Under the pieces are notes generated by a model. It saw only the letters and a list, made by a program, of their open reading frames with translations. It had not been told where the DNA came from and searched no databases. Below are positions 54,560-64,000 of a DNA stretch of 64,000 bases, one piece after another. How positions within the stretch are numbered: the stretch's first letter is position 1; every line of letters starts with the position of its first letter. The stretch comes from Molanna angustata. Lineage: Eukaryota; Arthropoda; Insecta; Trichoptera; Molannidae. The stretch lies in the NCBI GenBank assembly GCA_963576475.1, contig OY754977.1, positions 32,123,172 through 32,187,171 of the forward strand, written 5' to 3'. The position numbers and the translations under genes were made by a program.

Positions 54560-54735
54560 AAATACAAAGAAAGGCACTTTTCCTTTATGTATTCAACACT
54601 AAGGCGATGAAAAGCGGCAAGACCTGATGCTTCCTTCACACATTCTGGCATATCATTAAATAGTTGAAAATCTTTGCCAGGTTAGTCTGAGGCTAAAGTC
54701 CCGCCGACTTCTCGTCGGGTAGGTGTGAAATTCGA
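54560..54735 (-). pseudogene. CR1-like LINE C-terminal fragment
   Basis: Minus strand: FHTYPTRSRRDFSLRLTW, then with stops MPECVKEASGLAAFHRLSVE and YIKEK. Same block order as 13946-14200 and 22630-22768. Several stops; the remaining minus-strand frame to 54394 is 3' flank. Confidence 0.6.
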
Positions 54736-54939
54736 AATTATAAAGAACATTTTTTTGCAAATATCGCGGTGTTAGTTTCTTTTTTTAATTTATATGTGAA
54801 AATTAATACATTAAAAATTATTTACTGTTTTATTGACGATAGCTTCAACTTCTCACGCATATATTTGATTCGGGTAAATCTGTTATGGAGTGACTTATTA
54901 ACTCACTCGTTTTAATTCATAAGGAAAAAAATACCCTTA

Positions 54940-55221
54940 AAAATATGGTGCATTATTAATACGGCGAAATATGATGTTACAATGCCAAAATATGGTGCAT
55001 TATTAATACGGCGAAATATGATGTTACAATGCCAAAATATGGTGCATTATTAATACGGCGAAATATGATGTTACAATGCCAAAATATGGTGCATTATTAA
55101 TACGGCGAAATATGATGTTACAATGCCAAAATATGGTGCATTATTAATACGGCGAAATATGATGTTACAATGCCAAAATATGGTGCATTATTAATACGGC
55201 GAAATATGATGTTACAATGCC
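54940..55221 (+). repeat. 47-bp tandem array, six identical copies
   Basis: Units start at 54940, 54987, 55034, 55081, 55128 and 55175. Each reads AAAATATGGTGCATTATTAA, then TACGGCGAAATATGATGTTA and CAATGCC. No differences between units were seen, so the array expanded very recently, or is prone to assembly error. Confidence 0.9.
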
Positions 55222-55435
55222 AAAATGAAGTGATGGAATTTGTGTACTTATTTATATAAAAAAAGTGACAGAAATAATATATTAATATACAGAGCAGAGA
55301 GTAAAGATAGAATTTGGAGGGTTCAAAATCAAATTGGATAATTGAATAAGTTGAATTGAGTCGAAGAGGAAATTAAAAAAAAAAGAGAGAAAATTTTGAG
55401 ACGCCCTTCTCGTACTCTAATAATTCACTTTTTAT
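55222..55435. other. Unassigned spacer
   Basis: Purine-rich stretch (55360-55395), nothing else. Confidence 0.4.
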
Positions 55436-55806
55436 TTTTTTCAAAAAGTAATTTATTTTTATTTTATTTTACAAAGGACAGCACACAGTACATGCATACA
55501 ATTATTAAAAGTAAATAAATAAAAATACAAATATAACAAATCTGCCTCTTACGTACTATACCTAATATCAAAATAAGACAGTAAAAAGTGTGTATTAGTG
55601 TGGGTGCGCGCATAAGGGAAGCGTAACAATAAGTACCTATGTATGTGTGTGTGAAAGAGATATCTAGAAAAAGTGAGTGTGTGTGTGTGAGGGTGGGGGT
55701 GCATGTGTGTGTATACATGATAGACTAACATATATTGACAGATTCATAAATTGAGAAGAAAAAGAAAATTATATTGCTGAGGGTGGATGGGAAAAATAAA
55801 ATTAAT
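55436..55806 (-). repeat. Dispersed repeat family G, copy 1
   Basis: Pairs with 58444-58803: ACAAAGGACAGCACACAGTA, CATGCATACAATTATTAAAA, a GT/GA-rich middle and AACATATATTGACAGATTCA. The T-rich left end (TTTATTTTATTTTA) looks like the tail of a minus-strand LINE, so both may be LINE 3' UTRs. Frames on the minus strand here are low-complexity. Confidence 0.65.
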
Positions 55807-56216
55807 CTGTACCTATGTAGTTGTTTATTGTTGTTATATTATAACTGCAATAATATAAAAATTTAACGCGTATAGTTGCCACCAAATATCTTAAGTCGTT
55901 TCGCTGAGAAGGGGGGCCAGGTTCAAGATGTTTGGTGAAAACTATAAAGACAATTTGAAAATGGAAAATGTATTATTTCACAAACGCAATGGAAATACAA
56001 TTAAAGAAAAAATTATAAAATCATCATATTCTTGAGAAAAATCGATATTTGAAAAGAAAATATTTAAATTTTTTGTGTAATCGCTATGCAAGAAAACGAA
56101 AAAAAAAACGTTACTTAAATCAGCGAAACAATTTTTTTTCTATCTCTATAAATATTTTTTATTAAAAACAAACTATTAATATACCAATAGTACCAGTTGG
56201 TTAATATATTATATAA
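55807..56216. other. Unassigned spacer
   Basis: AT-rich; nothing recognised. Confidence 0.4.
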
Positions 56217-56690
56217 TTAATCGGCAACAAGTAGTAGTAACTAATGGTTACCATTCTGATACTCAGTATGTTACATCGGGTGTACCTCAAGGTTCTATCC
56301 TGGGACTCCTTCTGTTTATTATATTTATAAATGATTTATCCAAATATCTTCCTGACTGTAGTTTCATCCTTTTTGCTGATGACTTAAAACTTTTTTTTTA
56401 AAAATCGAACATAAGACTGCATTAAATTACAAAAGAACTAAGCCAATCTTCATAACTACTGCGTTGATTATAAGTTAATACTGAACATTAATAAATGTAA
56501 ACAAATTACTTTCACAAAAGATTTTAATCAACACAATTTTCAATACACCATCAATAAATTAAATTTGGCTAAAGTCAACGAAATTACGGATCTTGAAGTC
56601 ATATTTGATTCCAAATTGCATTTCCATACTCATATAGAAGAAATTAGGTATATCTAAATCGTATCATTCCATGGGATTTGTACTCCGGAA
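56217..56690 (+). pseudogene. Jockey-group LINE reverse transcriptase core fragment
   Basis: The plus strand reads YHSDTQYVTSGVPQGSILGL, LLFIIFINDLSKYLPDC and FILFADDLKLFF, including the conserved SGVPQGSxLGPLLF and catalytic FADD motifs. After a degraded stretch come LILNINKCKQITFTKDF, LEVIFDSKLHFHTHIEEIR and, shifted, SMGFVLRNTKK. Stops and shifts interrupt it from 56400 on. The end coincides with the start of a 58-bp tandem array. Confidence 0.8.
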
Positions 56691-57285
56691 TACAAAAAAA
56701 ATATTGTATGGGTAGCCAGAGAGAACCGAGCTCTAGAATCTAATGTCTAAATATAAATATTGTATGGTAGCCAGAGAAAACCGAGCTCTACAATCTAATG
56801 TCTAAATATAAAATTGTCGGTCTTTGTGGCTCAGTTGGTTGGGTATCTGACTGCTGATCCAAATTTCCCGGGTTCGATTCCCGGTGGAGACACAGTTTTA
56901 AATTGTGTTTTCAGTCTGGATCTCTGAGACGATTAATATCGTAAGTCTCCAGAATGTGGCATTTTGTTATTGGGTGCGTGTTAAATCAATATTTGACATA
57001 GTACCTGTTAGTTTCCCGAGAAACAATATTAAATAAATAAATAAATATAAATATTGTATGGGTAGCCAGAGAGAACCGAGGCCTACAATCTAATGTCTAA
57101 ATATAAATATTGTATGGGCAGCCAGAAAGTGCCGAACACGACAATCTTATGTCTAAATATAAATATTGTAGGAGTAGCCAGAGAGAGCCGAACAGTGCAA
57201 TCTTATGTTTTAATATAAATATTGCAGGAGTAGGCAGAGAGAACCGAGTACCACAATTTATGTTTTGATATAAGTTCATCAGCTA
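56691..57285 (+). repeat. ~58-bp tandem repeat split by a SINE
   Basis: Unit: CTAATGTCTAAATATAAATA, then TTGTATGGGTAGCCAGAGAG and AACCGAGCTCTACAAT. Copies begin near 56691 and 56750 before the SINE, and near 57045, 57103, 57162 and 57220 after it, with growing divergence. Reversed, CTCGGTTCTCTCTGGCTACC resembles the family T LINE end (TCGGTTCTCTCTGCTTACTC), so the unit may descend from such a tail. Confidence 0.75.
56815..57040 (+). mobile_element. tRNA-derived SINE with clear A and B boxes
   Basis: The head GTGGCTCAGTTGGTTGGGTA (A-box) and GGGTTCGATTCCCGG (B-box) folds as a tRNA without a long variable arm. The loop around CTGCTGAT would suggest a GCT-type anticodon. The body CAGTCTGGATCTCTGAGACG follows, then (AAAT)n. 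AAATATAAA lies on both sides as a target duplication inside the tandem array. A relic of the same body lies at 63235-63350. Confidence 0.8.
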
Positions 57286-58080
57286 CCCATACGGCATACA
57301 TGATGTCCATTTCGTTGAAGCACACTGCACAGGTTAAAAGATTCGTAATTTTGTTCTAAACCATCATTTTCCGGCTGTTCACTTTTTTAACAGTTTTCGA
57401 ATATTATACGTACCTTTTAATCAATAAACATTCTTTGTTTTCATCTGGGATGGTAATTTAAAAAAAACTATGTAAAATAGTCTGATGTGTGAAATTGTCA
57501 TGAAAATTTTGGCTACATAGCGCAAGAGTTGCGCAAACAAGCATTTTAGTCTGCAAGACACCGAATTGAATTATTCAGATAAAAACTTCGACTAGTGGCG
57601 TTGGGTTACGTTCGACTTTCGCAACTTGTAAAATATTTAACGTCATTTTGTGAACCGGCAATAAAATTTTATTATCCCGTCTTTGCGGATCCCGGCTGCG
57701 GATGGCGGACAAAGTTCCCGACATTGAAAACACTAAAGGATTTTTATTAAATATAACTGGGTTATAAAGAACCCATAAACTACTATAAAACATCACAAAT
57801 AATACAGTTACTATCCTGTCTCTCGTGTTATTATTATACTTGACCCAGAAGTGCAATAATGGGGGCGTACATGACGAGATATTTATTAACTTTTCAAAAT
57901 TGCTCTTATGTAGGTACTTCACTAAAGACGTCCATCGAAGTTCTAAGACTGAAAAGCTTTCAGTGTTCACAGTTAATGTATATACTCGTATAAAAAAACA
58001 TTTAAAAAAAATCTTACTTCATGATTTAGATAAAAAAATACTTTAGTGAAAAGCTTTTCGATAGTTTTATAATAATAATA
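57286..58080. other. Unassigned spacer
   Basis: A 131-codon minus-strand frame (57575-57970) contains SAIRSRDPQRRDNKILLPVH but is not recognised. A 73-codon plus-strand frame (57825-58046) ending KKHLKKILLHDLDKKIL could be a LINE C-terminus before the AAT run at 58070, but support is thin. Confidence 0.35.
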
Positions 58081-58140
58081 ATAAAATTGGCTTATTTATA
58101 TAGCGCCGTTTTTGTGACACCACCTCAAGGGCGCTTTACA
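58081..58140 (+). repeat. TATATAGCGCC hairpin motif
   Basis: TTATTTATATAGCGCC and GGGCGCTTTACA pair through AGCGCC/GGCGCT around a 21-base loop, after an (AAT)n run. Similar 'TTTATATAGCGC...GCGCTTTACA' motifs recur in many invertebrate repeats. Confidence 0.5.
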
Positions 58141-58443
58141 TACAAACCTAAAATTAAACACAGAAACTTTTCTTAAATAAATGAGTTTTGGTTAACTCGG
58201 CTAATTCCGATGTTTTCCGAAGCCAAACGACTGTCAGATGACTTCGTCGCACACGAAGATAGCCTATCTGTTGCATCGAACTTATTCAAATGATTGCAAA
58301 TCGGACGGAAAGGAAAGAATTCGTATGGAATGTGTTTCGTATTGATAAATATGTGAGTAATAAGTCCAAAATATAATTCAAATGACTTTTATTTCACATA
58401 CAAATATATTAATTACAAATCAAAATACATAATTACGATACTC
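58141..58443. other. Unassigned spacer
   Basis: Nothing recognised. Confidence 0.4.
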
Positions 58444-58803
58444 AAACATATTTTTTATTTTATTTTTTATTTTATTTTACAAAGGACAGCACACAGTACA
58501 TGCATACAATTATTAAAATTAAATAAATAAAAATACAAAAATAACATGTACCTCTTACGTACTATACCTAATATCAAAATAATACATCAAAAAAGTGTGA
58601 ATTAGTGGGGTGCGCGTATGAGAGAAGAGTAATACATGTGTGTGTGTTGTAAAGAGATATCTAGAAAGAGTGTGAGTGTGTGTGTGTGAGAGAGAGGGTG
58701 TGCATGTGTATACATGATAGACGAACATATATTGACAGATTCATGAGTTGAGAAGAAAAAGATAATATATTGCTGAGGGTGGTTGGGAAAAATAAAATTA
58801 ATC
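58444..58803 (-). repeat. Dispersed repeat family G, copy 2
   Basis: Matches copy 1 along its whole length with small indels in the GT/GA-rich part (58630-58700). Confidence 0.65.
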
Positions 58804-58889
58804 TCTAAATATGTAATTGTTATAATGTCACGACGTTAGATATAAGTTTATTTTTGAAGGTTATATGTGAATCAAAAAATATGTCTAAG

Positions 58890-59529
58890 CACGCTTATAA
58901 TACAAATATGTATATGCACGCTTATAATACAAATATGTATATGCACGCTTATTATACAAATATGTATATGCACGCTTATAATACAAATATGTATATGCAC
59001 GCTTATAATACAAATATGTATATGCACGCTTATAATACAAATATGTATATGCACGCTTATAATACAAATATGTATATGCACGCTTATAATACAAATATGT
59101 ATATGCACGCTTATAATACAAATATGTATATGCACGCTTATAATACAAATATGTATATGCACGCTTATAATACAAATATGTATATGCACGCTTATAATAC
59201 AAATATGTATATGCACGCTTATAATACAAATATGTATATGCACGCTTATAATACAAATATGTATATGCACGCTTATAATACAAATATGTATATGCACGCT
59301 TATAATACAAATATGTATATGCACGCTTATAATACAAATATGTATATGCACGCTTATAATACAAATATGTATATGCACGCTTATAATACAAATATGTATA
59401 TGCACGCTTATAATACAAATATGTATATGCACGCTTATAATACAAATATGTATATGCACGCTTATAATACAAATATGTGTATGCACGCTTATAATACAAA
59501 TATGTATATGCACGCTTATAATACAAATA
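58890..59529 (+). repeat. 27-bp tandem array, 23.7 copies
   Basis: Unit CACGCTTATAATACAAATAT then GTATATG. Bounds are exact: 23 full units from 58890 to 59510 and a partial one to 59529. Only two base changes were seen (CTTATTATAC in the third unit; TGTGTATG in the twenty-second). Because 27 is divisible by 3, four frames of 213-248 codons stay open through the array. They are not genes. Confidence 0.95.
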
Positions 59530-59767
59530 ATAATACTACATGATTTTTATGGTGTCGGCCTTGGCAGAAGAATGAAGCGCTGCTTATTCAATATATCGAA
59601 TGCACCCGACTAATGCATTCGGGAATCTCCGTCGACACGAAGATATCACAAGTATCTTTGATACAAATATAGTATGATTTGCAACCAATATTTATCCCCA
59701 ATCATAGTTGAGAATCAACACAAATGTATAATTTAATATCTAGATATTGAGAAAAAATATGTATCGT
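59530..59767. other. Unassigned spacer
   Basis: Nothing recognised. Confidence 0.4.
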
Positions 59768-60009
59768 TTACTGTGAGGCACTGGCTGAGAATGGTGGTTC
59801 CATTATTTTCTATTATCGTTTTCAGTCCCGTAAGAGCTGGGTAATTGAAAACACGACAGGCAAAATAACATCTCACAAAGTTGAGCAATGCGGTTCACCG
59901 CCCATTATGAATGTAGTGCCTTTTTATGAAAGACCTTTTATAAGATCATGCACACCCGCGCACCTTTCACTGGTTACCCCGCATTGTGGGGTATTCCGTG
60001 ATGGTATGT
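59768..60009 (+). repeat. Family D repeat, copy 1
   Basis: GTGAGGCACTGGCTGAGAAT, CCCGTAAGAGCTGGGTAATT, GCACACCCGCGCACCTTTCA and CTGGTTACCCCGCATTGTGG, then TTCCGTGATGGTATGTATG. The last part equals the family T LINE tail. No coding capacity; SINE-like size. Confidence 0.7.
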
Positions 60010-60165
60010 ATGAAAGAGTGAAGCACGAAAATGATGAACGACTAACAAAATTAATAAATTTCTGAGGGATAAGAATGAACGAAGAAGAAATAATAGCAAT
60101 TGGCGTTTGGTCCCTTCTGCCTACCCCGTGAGGGTTTTGGCGTGATGGTATATATGTATGTATGC
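60010..60165 (+). pseudogene. LINE tail, family T copy 4, degenerate
   Basis: AATGATGAACGACTAACAAA, then GGCGTTTGGTCCCTTCTGCC, TACCCCGTGAGGG and GGCGTGATGGTATATATGTA. Most of the middle is deleted. It directly follows the family D copy. Confidence 0.6.
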
Positions 60166-60398
60166 AGATGATCTCAATAATAGACGTCTTTCTGATAAAA
60201 TGTTATTTTGAAACTTTTCTTGAATATACTTCGGAGCCAGGTCATGCAGAACCCTGAATACTATCATGCACAATTTGTAACTCACACGCTCTGGACACTA
60301 CGGCTTTGTTGAAAATTTGTAGAAAAATAAATAATTTTATATGCCTACTTTTTCTGGATTTAGCTCTCAGTAATATGATCGATAATAGATGAGTCAGT

Positions 60399-60525
60399 AG
60401 ATGGGTCGATGGCAGAGCATTTAGCGCATTTGGTTAGTAATCCAGTGGTCGCCAGTTCGAATCCTGCCTCGACCGATTTCGTTCATCTATAGCACAAGCA
60501 TTTATGCTTATTTTAGGAAAAGTAC
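60399..60525 (+). mobile_element. tRNA-derived SINE (threonine-like head), copy 4
   Basis: GGTCGATGGCAGAGCATTTA (A-box), GGTTAGTAATCCAGTGGTCG and CCAGTTCGAATCCTGCC (B-box), then TTTCGTTCATCTATAGCACA. Its acceptor-like ends GGTCGA and TCGACC can still pair. Cut at 60525 by the following insertion. Confidence 0.75.
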
Positions 60526-61244
60526 TGTGGCAGACCACATCTCGAAATTTCTTTCGAGCGCGCGCCTAGCGACGGCAAGTATATTTGTTTGTCGCTAGGC
60601 CGAGTTCCTCGCCCGCAACGTCAAACAAGTGACAATACTCCTCAACTGGGTATGACACTTCAATGAAATAAGTCTAGAAAGTTCGAGGACATTGAACTTG
60701 CTACCCCCAGCGCAGCACTATTTAAGGGAGTCTACACCTGTACACGTCGTCACTTCATTTCCGTATTTCTGTCACTTCGATTCGTCACTTCACGTCGCCG
60801 TTACGACTACGCGACCACTGGTCGCTTCTCGACCATGCCGTCTCGCCGACACTTCATATCTCGACCAGCGGTCAACTCTCGACCTCGCGAGCACGATGGT
60901 ACTTCACCATGCGAAGATTCGGACACTTCGAACACACCCGCTAACTCGCTCGTTATACCTACTCATCGTGAGAAAGTTCCTTTGTAAGTTATTTCATCAA
61001 TTGTAAATTTACCTTTAAGCAAACTATTAATTGTGATCAATATACTCATTGTAACTTTTGACCATTCTTTCTTCTTCTCTCTCAACCACTGTCCTTGTGT
61101 TCTTATTTCAAATGATATCCACTTAATTGGGATATAGCAAACTCTCTTTATTGGTAACCCCTCTGGTTACCACATATATTTAATAGTAACCCCTCTGGTT
61201 ACTAACTACGCTTGATTGGTAGCCCATCTGGTTACTAATCAGCT
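60526..61244 (+). mobile_element. LTR-like insertion with 7-bp flanking repeat
   Basis: AAAGTAC lies at 60519-60525 and 61245-61251. The sequence begins TGTGGCAGACCACATC, has CTATTTAAGGG at about 60719, then a GC-richer block full of TCACTTC and CGAC motifs (60740-60960). Three stem-loops of the form GGTAACC-CCTCT-GGTTAC lie at about 61153, 61188 and 61219. TGTGG...CCACA would end an LTR at 61174, but the flanking repeat points to 61244. The 104-codon frame at 60692-61006 is not recognised. Confidence 0.5.
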
Positions 61245-61250
61245 AAAGTA

Positions 61251-61443
61251 CACTGAAAAAAATAATTGTGATCACCGAACTGGCTACCTGCGTTTTTAGC
61301 CAAACCTTTGTTATTAGTAATAAAAGTTTATCTGTTTATGACTGTACTGTTTGGTTAAACACACAAAATATTTAGTAGCACAAAACGAATTGTTTCGTTG
61401 TCACAATAGTTCGGTTAATTTTGACATAACTTTTGTTTCAATG
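61251..61443. mobile_element. MITE family C, copy 2 (193 bp)
   Basis: Starts CACTGAAAAAAATAATT and ends TTTTGTTTCAATG, with TA on both sides. Interior markers as in copy 1: ACCGAACTGGCTACCTGCGT, CACAAAATATTTAGTAGCAC and AGTTCGGTTAATTTTGACAT. It begins right at the edge of the LTR-like insertion. Confidence 0.75.
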
Positions 61444-62302
61444 TAGGAAAATGTATATGTGTTTGTTTAACAAGGACATATTCGTTAAAAAAAATATGGA
61501 ACCATTCTTCTGAATGAATCCATTAAAAAATGGGCCACCCGATTTTGATATTCATTATAATGTTAGAACACTATCAATGGCGTGGCCTCAATAATAAATA
61601 TCGCCACACTGCCGATATATAGGTACTACGTGATCTTCAATATCCTAAACGAGAATTTATTTCGCATATTTTACGATTCCTGGCATTTTACAACTTAATC
61701 AATTTATTTGAAAGTTTTCTGTTCTGTGTTGCCCACCTTTTCATAAATTCTTATCAAAATAAATTCCCAGAGATGTCACAAATAATACATCCCCCATAGT
61801 CTTAATAAATGAAATAAAGGAAAGAAAAAATGGCCGCGATTCTCCTCTCACAATCATGAATATCAATCCTCCCACCGCCCCCTTTTTCCCATTGGACAGT
61901 CAATTAGGCGCAAAAATATTGGAAACGTAACAAGTTGAAGGTTAAATGGGATATTCCCAATTATTTGAAATAATATTTAAAAAAAAAACACGCCATTATT
62001 TTATTTTACTGGCTTATTAAAGAAAGTCCTTTGGGTGATTTTTCGTATTTTAATCGAACATTTCTTTTTTACAGGATAAATACGTCTATGAAGATCCCTA
62101 AATTTCCTAAACTAAAAAAGGATGTTCTATTAAGTAGGTATTACTCATACAAAGAAATCAAGATACACAAACAACACCAAAAAATATGATAAAATACATA
62201 TAGGTATGTGGTATTTAGATGTTAAAAAAATAATATTAAATAATTCCACAGGATTTTTTATTAAAAGATATAAAAAAATGGATTTATTTGTCTCGTTAGA
62301 TT
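61444..62302. other. Unassigned spacer
   Basis: Bases 61444-61460 (GTAGGAAAATGTATATG) may continue the SINE cut at 60525. The rest is AT-rich without a feature. Confidence 0.4.
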
Positions 62303-62592
62303 TAAGCTGTGAGGCACCGGCTTAGAATAGTGCTTCCACTCTTTTCTATTATTGTTTTCGAGTGTCCCGTAAGAGCCGGGTAATCGAAAATACAACAGGC
62401 AACAATAACATCTCACATAGTTCAGCAATGAGGTTTACTACCCATTCTGAATATAGTGCCTTTTTAGGTGAGACGAGACTGGTGTGTGGGTATACACTGA
62501 TGTGTTGTGCTCCCTTTTATAAGGCAATGCACACCCGCATACCTTTCGCTGGTTACCCCACATTGTGGGATATGCCGTGATAGTATGAATGA
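62303..62592 (+). repeat. Family D repeat, copy 2
   Basis: Same order as 59768-60009, with an extra ~45 bp (62480-62522). Ends GCTGGTTACCCCACATTGTG, GGATATGCCGTGATAG and TATGAATGAATG. A 72-codon frame across it is not conserved in copy 1. Confidence 0.7.
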
Positions 62593-62944
62593 ATGTTAGA
62601 TTTTAAATACTCGTTAAGTTTCACTATATTAACCAATCATTAAAATTGAAAGTTAGTGTATAATATATAACATTTATTTTTTGATGTACATATTAAGAAA
62701 ATTGTAGCGATTTTCACGTAAGAAAACCAATCACGCTATAGTATATATAAAGGGCAATCAGATGCTATACTACTTAGCTTTTCGATTTAAATTTCCATTT
62801 TCCTTATATGAATAAAATCTTAAATCTCCAATACGCGTCGAATCAGTTCCAATAAGACAATGATTGTGTTATTTTATGGAAATAGTCAATGTATGTTTAA
62901 TTGGTTTTAATTTGCAATAAATTGTATAATTGTCTTAAATTTGC
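62593..62944. other. Unassigned spacer
   Basis: AT-rich, nothing recognised. Confidence 0.4.
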
Positions 62945-63060
62945 ATATGGGTCGGTGGCAGAGCGGCTATACCACGCTCGATTAGTAATTCATTGGACGC
63001 GGGTTCAAATCTCAACAAAATTCGTTCACATATATTGCACAATTTATTGGAGAAGGTACA
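62945..63060 (+). mobile_element. tRNA-derived SINE (threonine-like head), copy 5
   Basis: GGTCGGTGGCAGAGCGGCTA (good A-box), CGATTAGTAATTCATTGG and a weak B-box GGGTTCAAATCTC, then TTCGTTCACATATATTGCAC. Diverged. Confidence 0.6.
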
Positions 63061-63171
63061 TAATATGAGGCTATACGTTACAAGGATGTATTGATTCTTT
63101 TAAAAAAATCAAGAGGATTATGGCGAACGTTAAATTTTCTTACCTTCTGTGACTCAGTCTCTGTTAAAAGA

Positions 63172-63350
63172 CGTTTGCTTTTGTGACTCAGTCAACTGAC
63201 TGTCTCTTGATGAAGGATCTTAGATTCGATACCCTGTGAAGACAACGTTTTTGTCTTTTCAGTCTGGATCTGTGAGACGATTAACCCCCTAAACCTCCAA
63301 TGTGTGGCAAATTATCAATTGGTTCATATTTAAATAATATTTAACAAGTT
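63172..63350 (+). mobile_element. SINE relic related to 56815
   Basis: GACTCAGTCAACTGACTGTC (decayed head), GATTCGATACCC (decayed B-box) and the clear body TTTTCAGTCTGGATCTGTGA, then GACGATTAA and AATGTGTGGCA. Old copy. Confidence 0.6.
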
Positions 63351-63527
63351 TTTTTTTTTAGATTACGTGACAATTGAAAGAGTAGACTAAATTATAGTGA
63401 TAGTATATTAATTTTTCAGAGATCAATACTTTTAAAAGATTCGCATAAAAGTTTCCTGAGTAACAAGGAAATTTTTTATACCTCATTCTCTATGCACGTA
63501 TAATATGTTTCATTATGTAGGTATACT
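63351..63527. other. Unassigned spacer
   Basis: Nothing recognised. Confidence 0.3.
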
Positions 63528-63700
63528 AATTTTAAATACTAAATTCTCCAAATAGGTACGCAAAAAGTGTTACATTCTGTGTATAAATTTTAAATACTAA
63601 ATTTTCCAAACACGCATAATGCGTTACATTCTGATTATAAATTTTAAATACGCATTTCATCAAACATGCGTATTGCGTAATTTATTAAATCCTGTATAGA
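63528..63700 (+). repeat. Degenerate ~58-bp tandem repeat, three units
   Basis: ATTTTAAATACTAAATT(C/T)T recurs at about 63528 and 63588 and as ATTTTAAATACGCATTTC at 63643, each followed by CAAA and a ...GCGTTACATTCTG-type segment. Confidence 0.6.
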
Positions 63701-64000
63701 AATTTTCTATTTTTAGTTCAATTAATCATTTTATTGCGAAGCTAATAAAGCATATTTGTGACAGGGTTAATCCTTTAATGGCATTTCGCTTATAACCATT
63801 ATTACATATTACAACCCCTGTAAATTTCTAGGTATTAATCATAAAAACAAAATCGAGCTATACCCACTGTAAATATATAAATGTGTTCATGGATCTCGTA
63901 TACCTAATATAATAATGTTCACTAACGCAAGTGTTAAAATCGATATAGAGTTAGAATTTATTACCCAATAAATTGTAGCGCGTGGATATGCTTTCGTCGA
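63701..64000. other. Unassigned spacer to the window end
   Basis: Nothing recognised. Confidence 0.3.

Noticed and set aside
56815..56890. Functional tRNA gene
   Set aside because: A SINE body and (AAAT)n tail with target duplication follow the tRNA-like head, and the acceptor stem is imperfect.
58854..59613. Frames of 213-248 codons on both strands
   Set aside because: They are an arithmetic effect of a 27-bp tandem repeat; no codon bias, start context or domain.
60399..60475. tRNA-Thr gene
   Set aside because: The same head plus body recurs at least four times with decay, as expected for a SINE.

Overview
The window is eukaryotic DNA, most likely from an insect and probably a moth or butterfly. 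This is inferred from the mix of repeats: many 5'-truncated RTE, CR1-like and jockey-like LINE copies, tRNA-derived SINEs, Helentron-like non-autonomous elements, fold-back MITEs and AT-rich spacers. No host gene is recognised with confidence. There is no rRNA gene, no convincing functional tRNA gene, no CRISPR array and no operon. The largest intact frame is the 892-codon endonuclease/reverse transcriptase of an RTE-type LINE at 34033-36711. Almost all other open frames are short, or are shadows of palindromes and tandem repeats.

Layout. 1-7 kb: a jockey-like LINE tail, repeat family A, LINE 3' stem-loops, a ~210 bp palindrome, a CR1-like LINE fragment on the minus strand and the first full Helentron-like element (family B). 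7.2-12.6 kb: one 5'-truncated RTE LINE on the minus strand, bounded by a 13-bp target-site duplication. It is split by four later sequences: a fold-back element, a LINE 3' tail, a family B element and an unclassified ~2.5 kb insertion. 12.6-24 kb: SINE, LINE tails, the third family B copy and long featureless stretches. 24-34 kb: short RTE tails with clean target-site duplications, LINE 3' ends and a split jockey-like LINE. 34-37 kb: the long RTE reading frame and an older LINE behind it. 37-46 kb: family A copies, and a LINE tail interrupted by a 721-bp transposon that carries CGGCCG palindromes and what looks like the first exon of a MADF-domain gene. 46-53 kb: MITEs, a 942-bp TIR element, an LTR with a tRNA-Trp primer site, long palindromes and a minisatellite. 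53-64 kb: three more tandem arrays (47, 58 and 27 bp units), a jockey-type reverse transcriptase fragment, SINEs, a possible LTR and further MITE copies.

How the parts relate. RTE tails here end in GAT/GAA-type microsatellites and are flanked by 11-15 bp duplications, as target-primed reverse transcription predicts. A separate LINE family ends in a TGATGGTATGTATG tail that a shorter non-coding repeat (family D) shares, suggesting parasitism of its machinery. Six copies of a stem-loop keep one loop motif while their stems change sequence but stay paired, marking a structured RNA near the 3' end of a CR1-like LINE. Nested insertions allow relative dating in several places.
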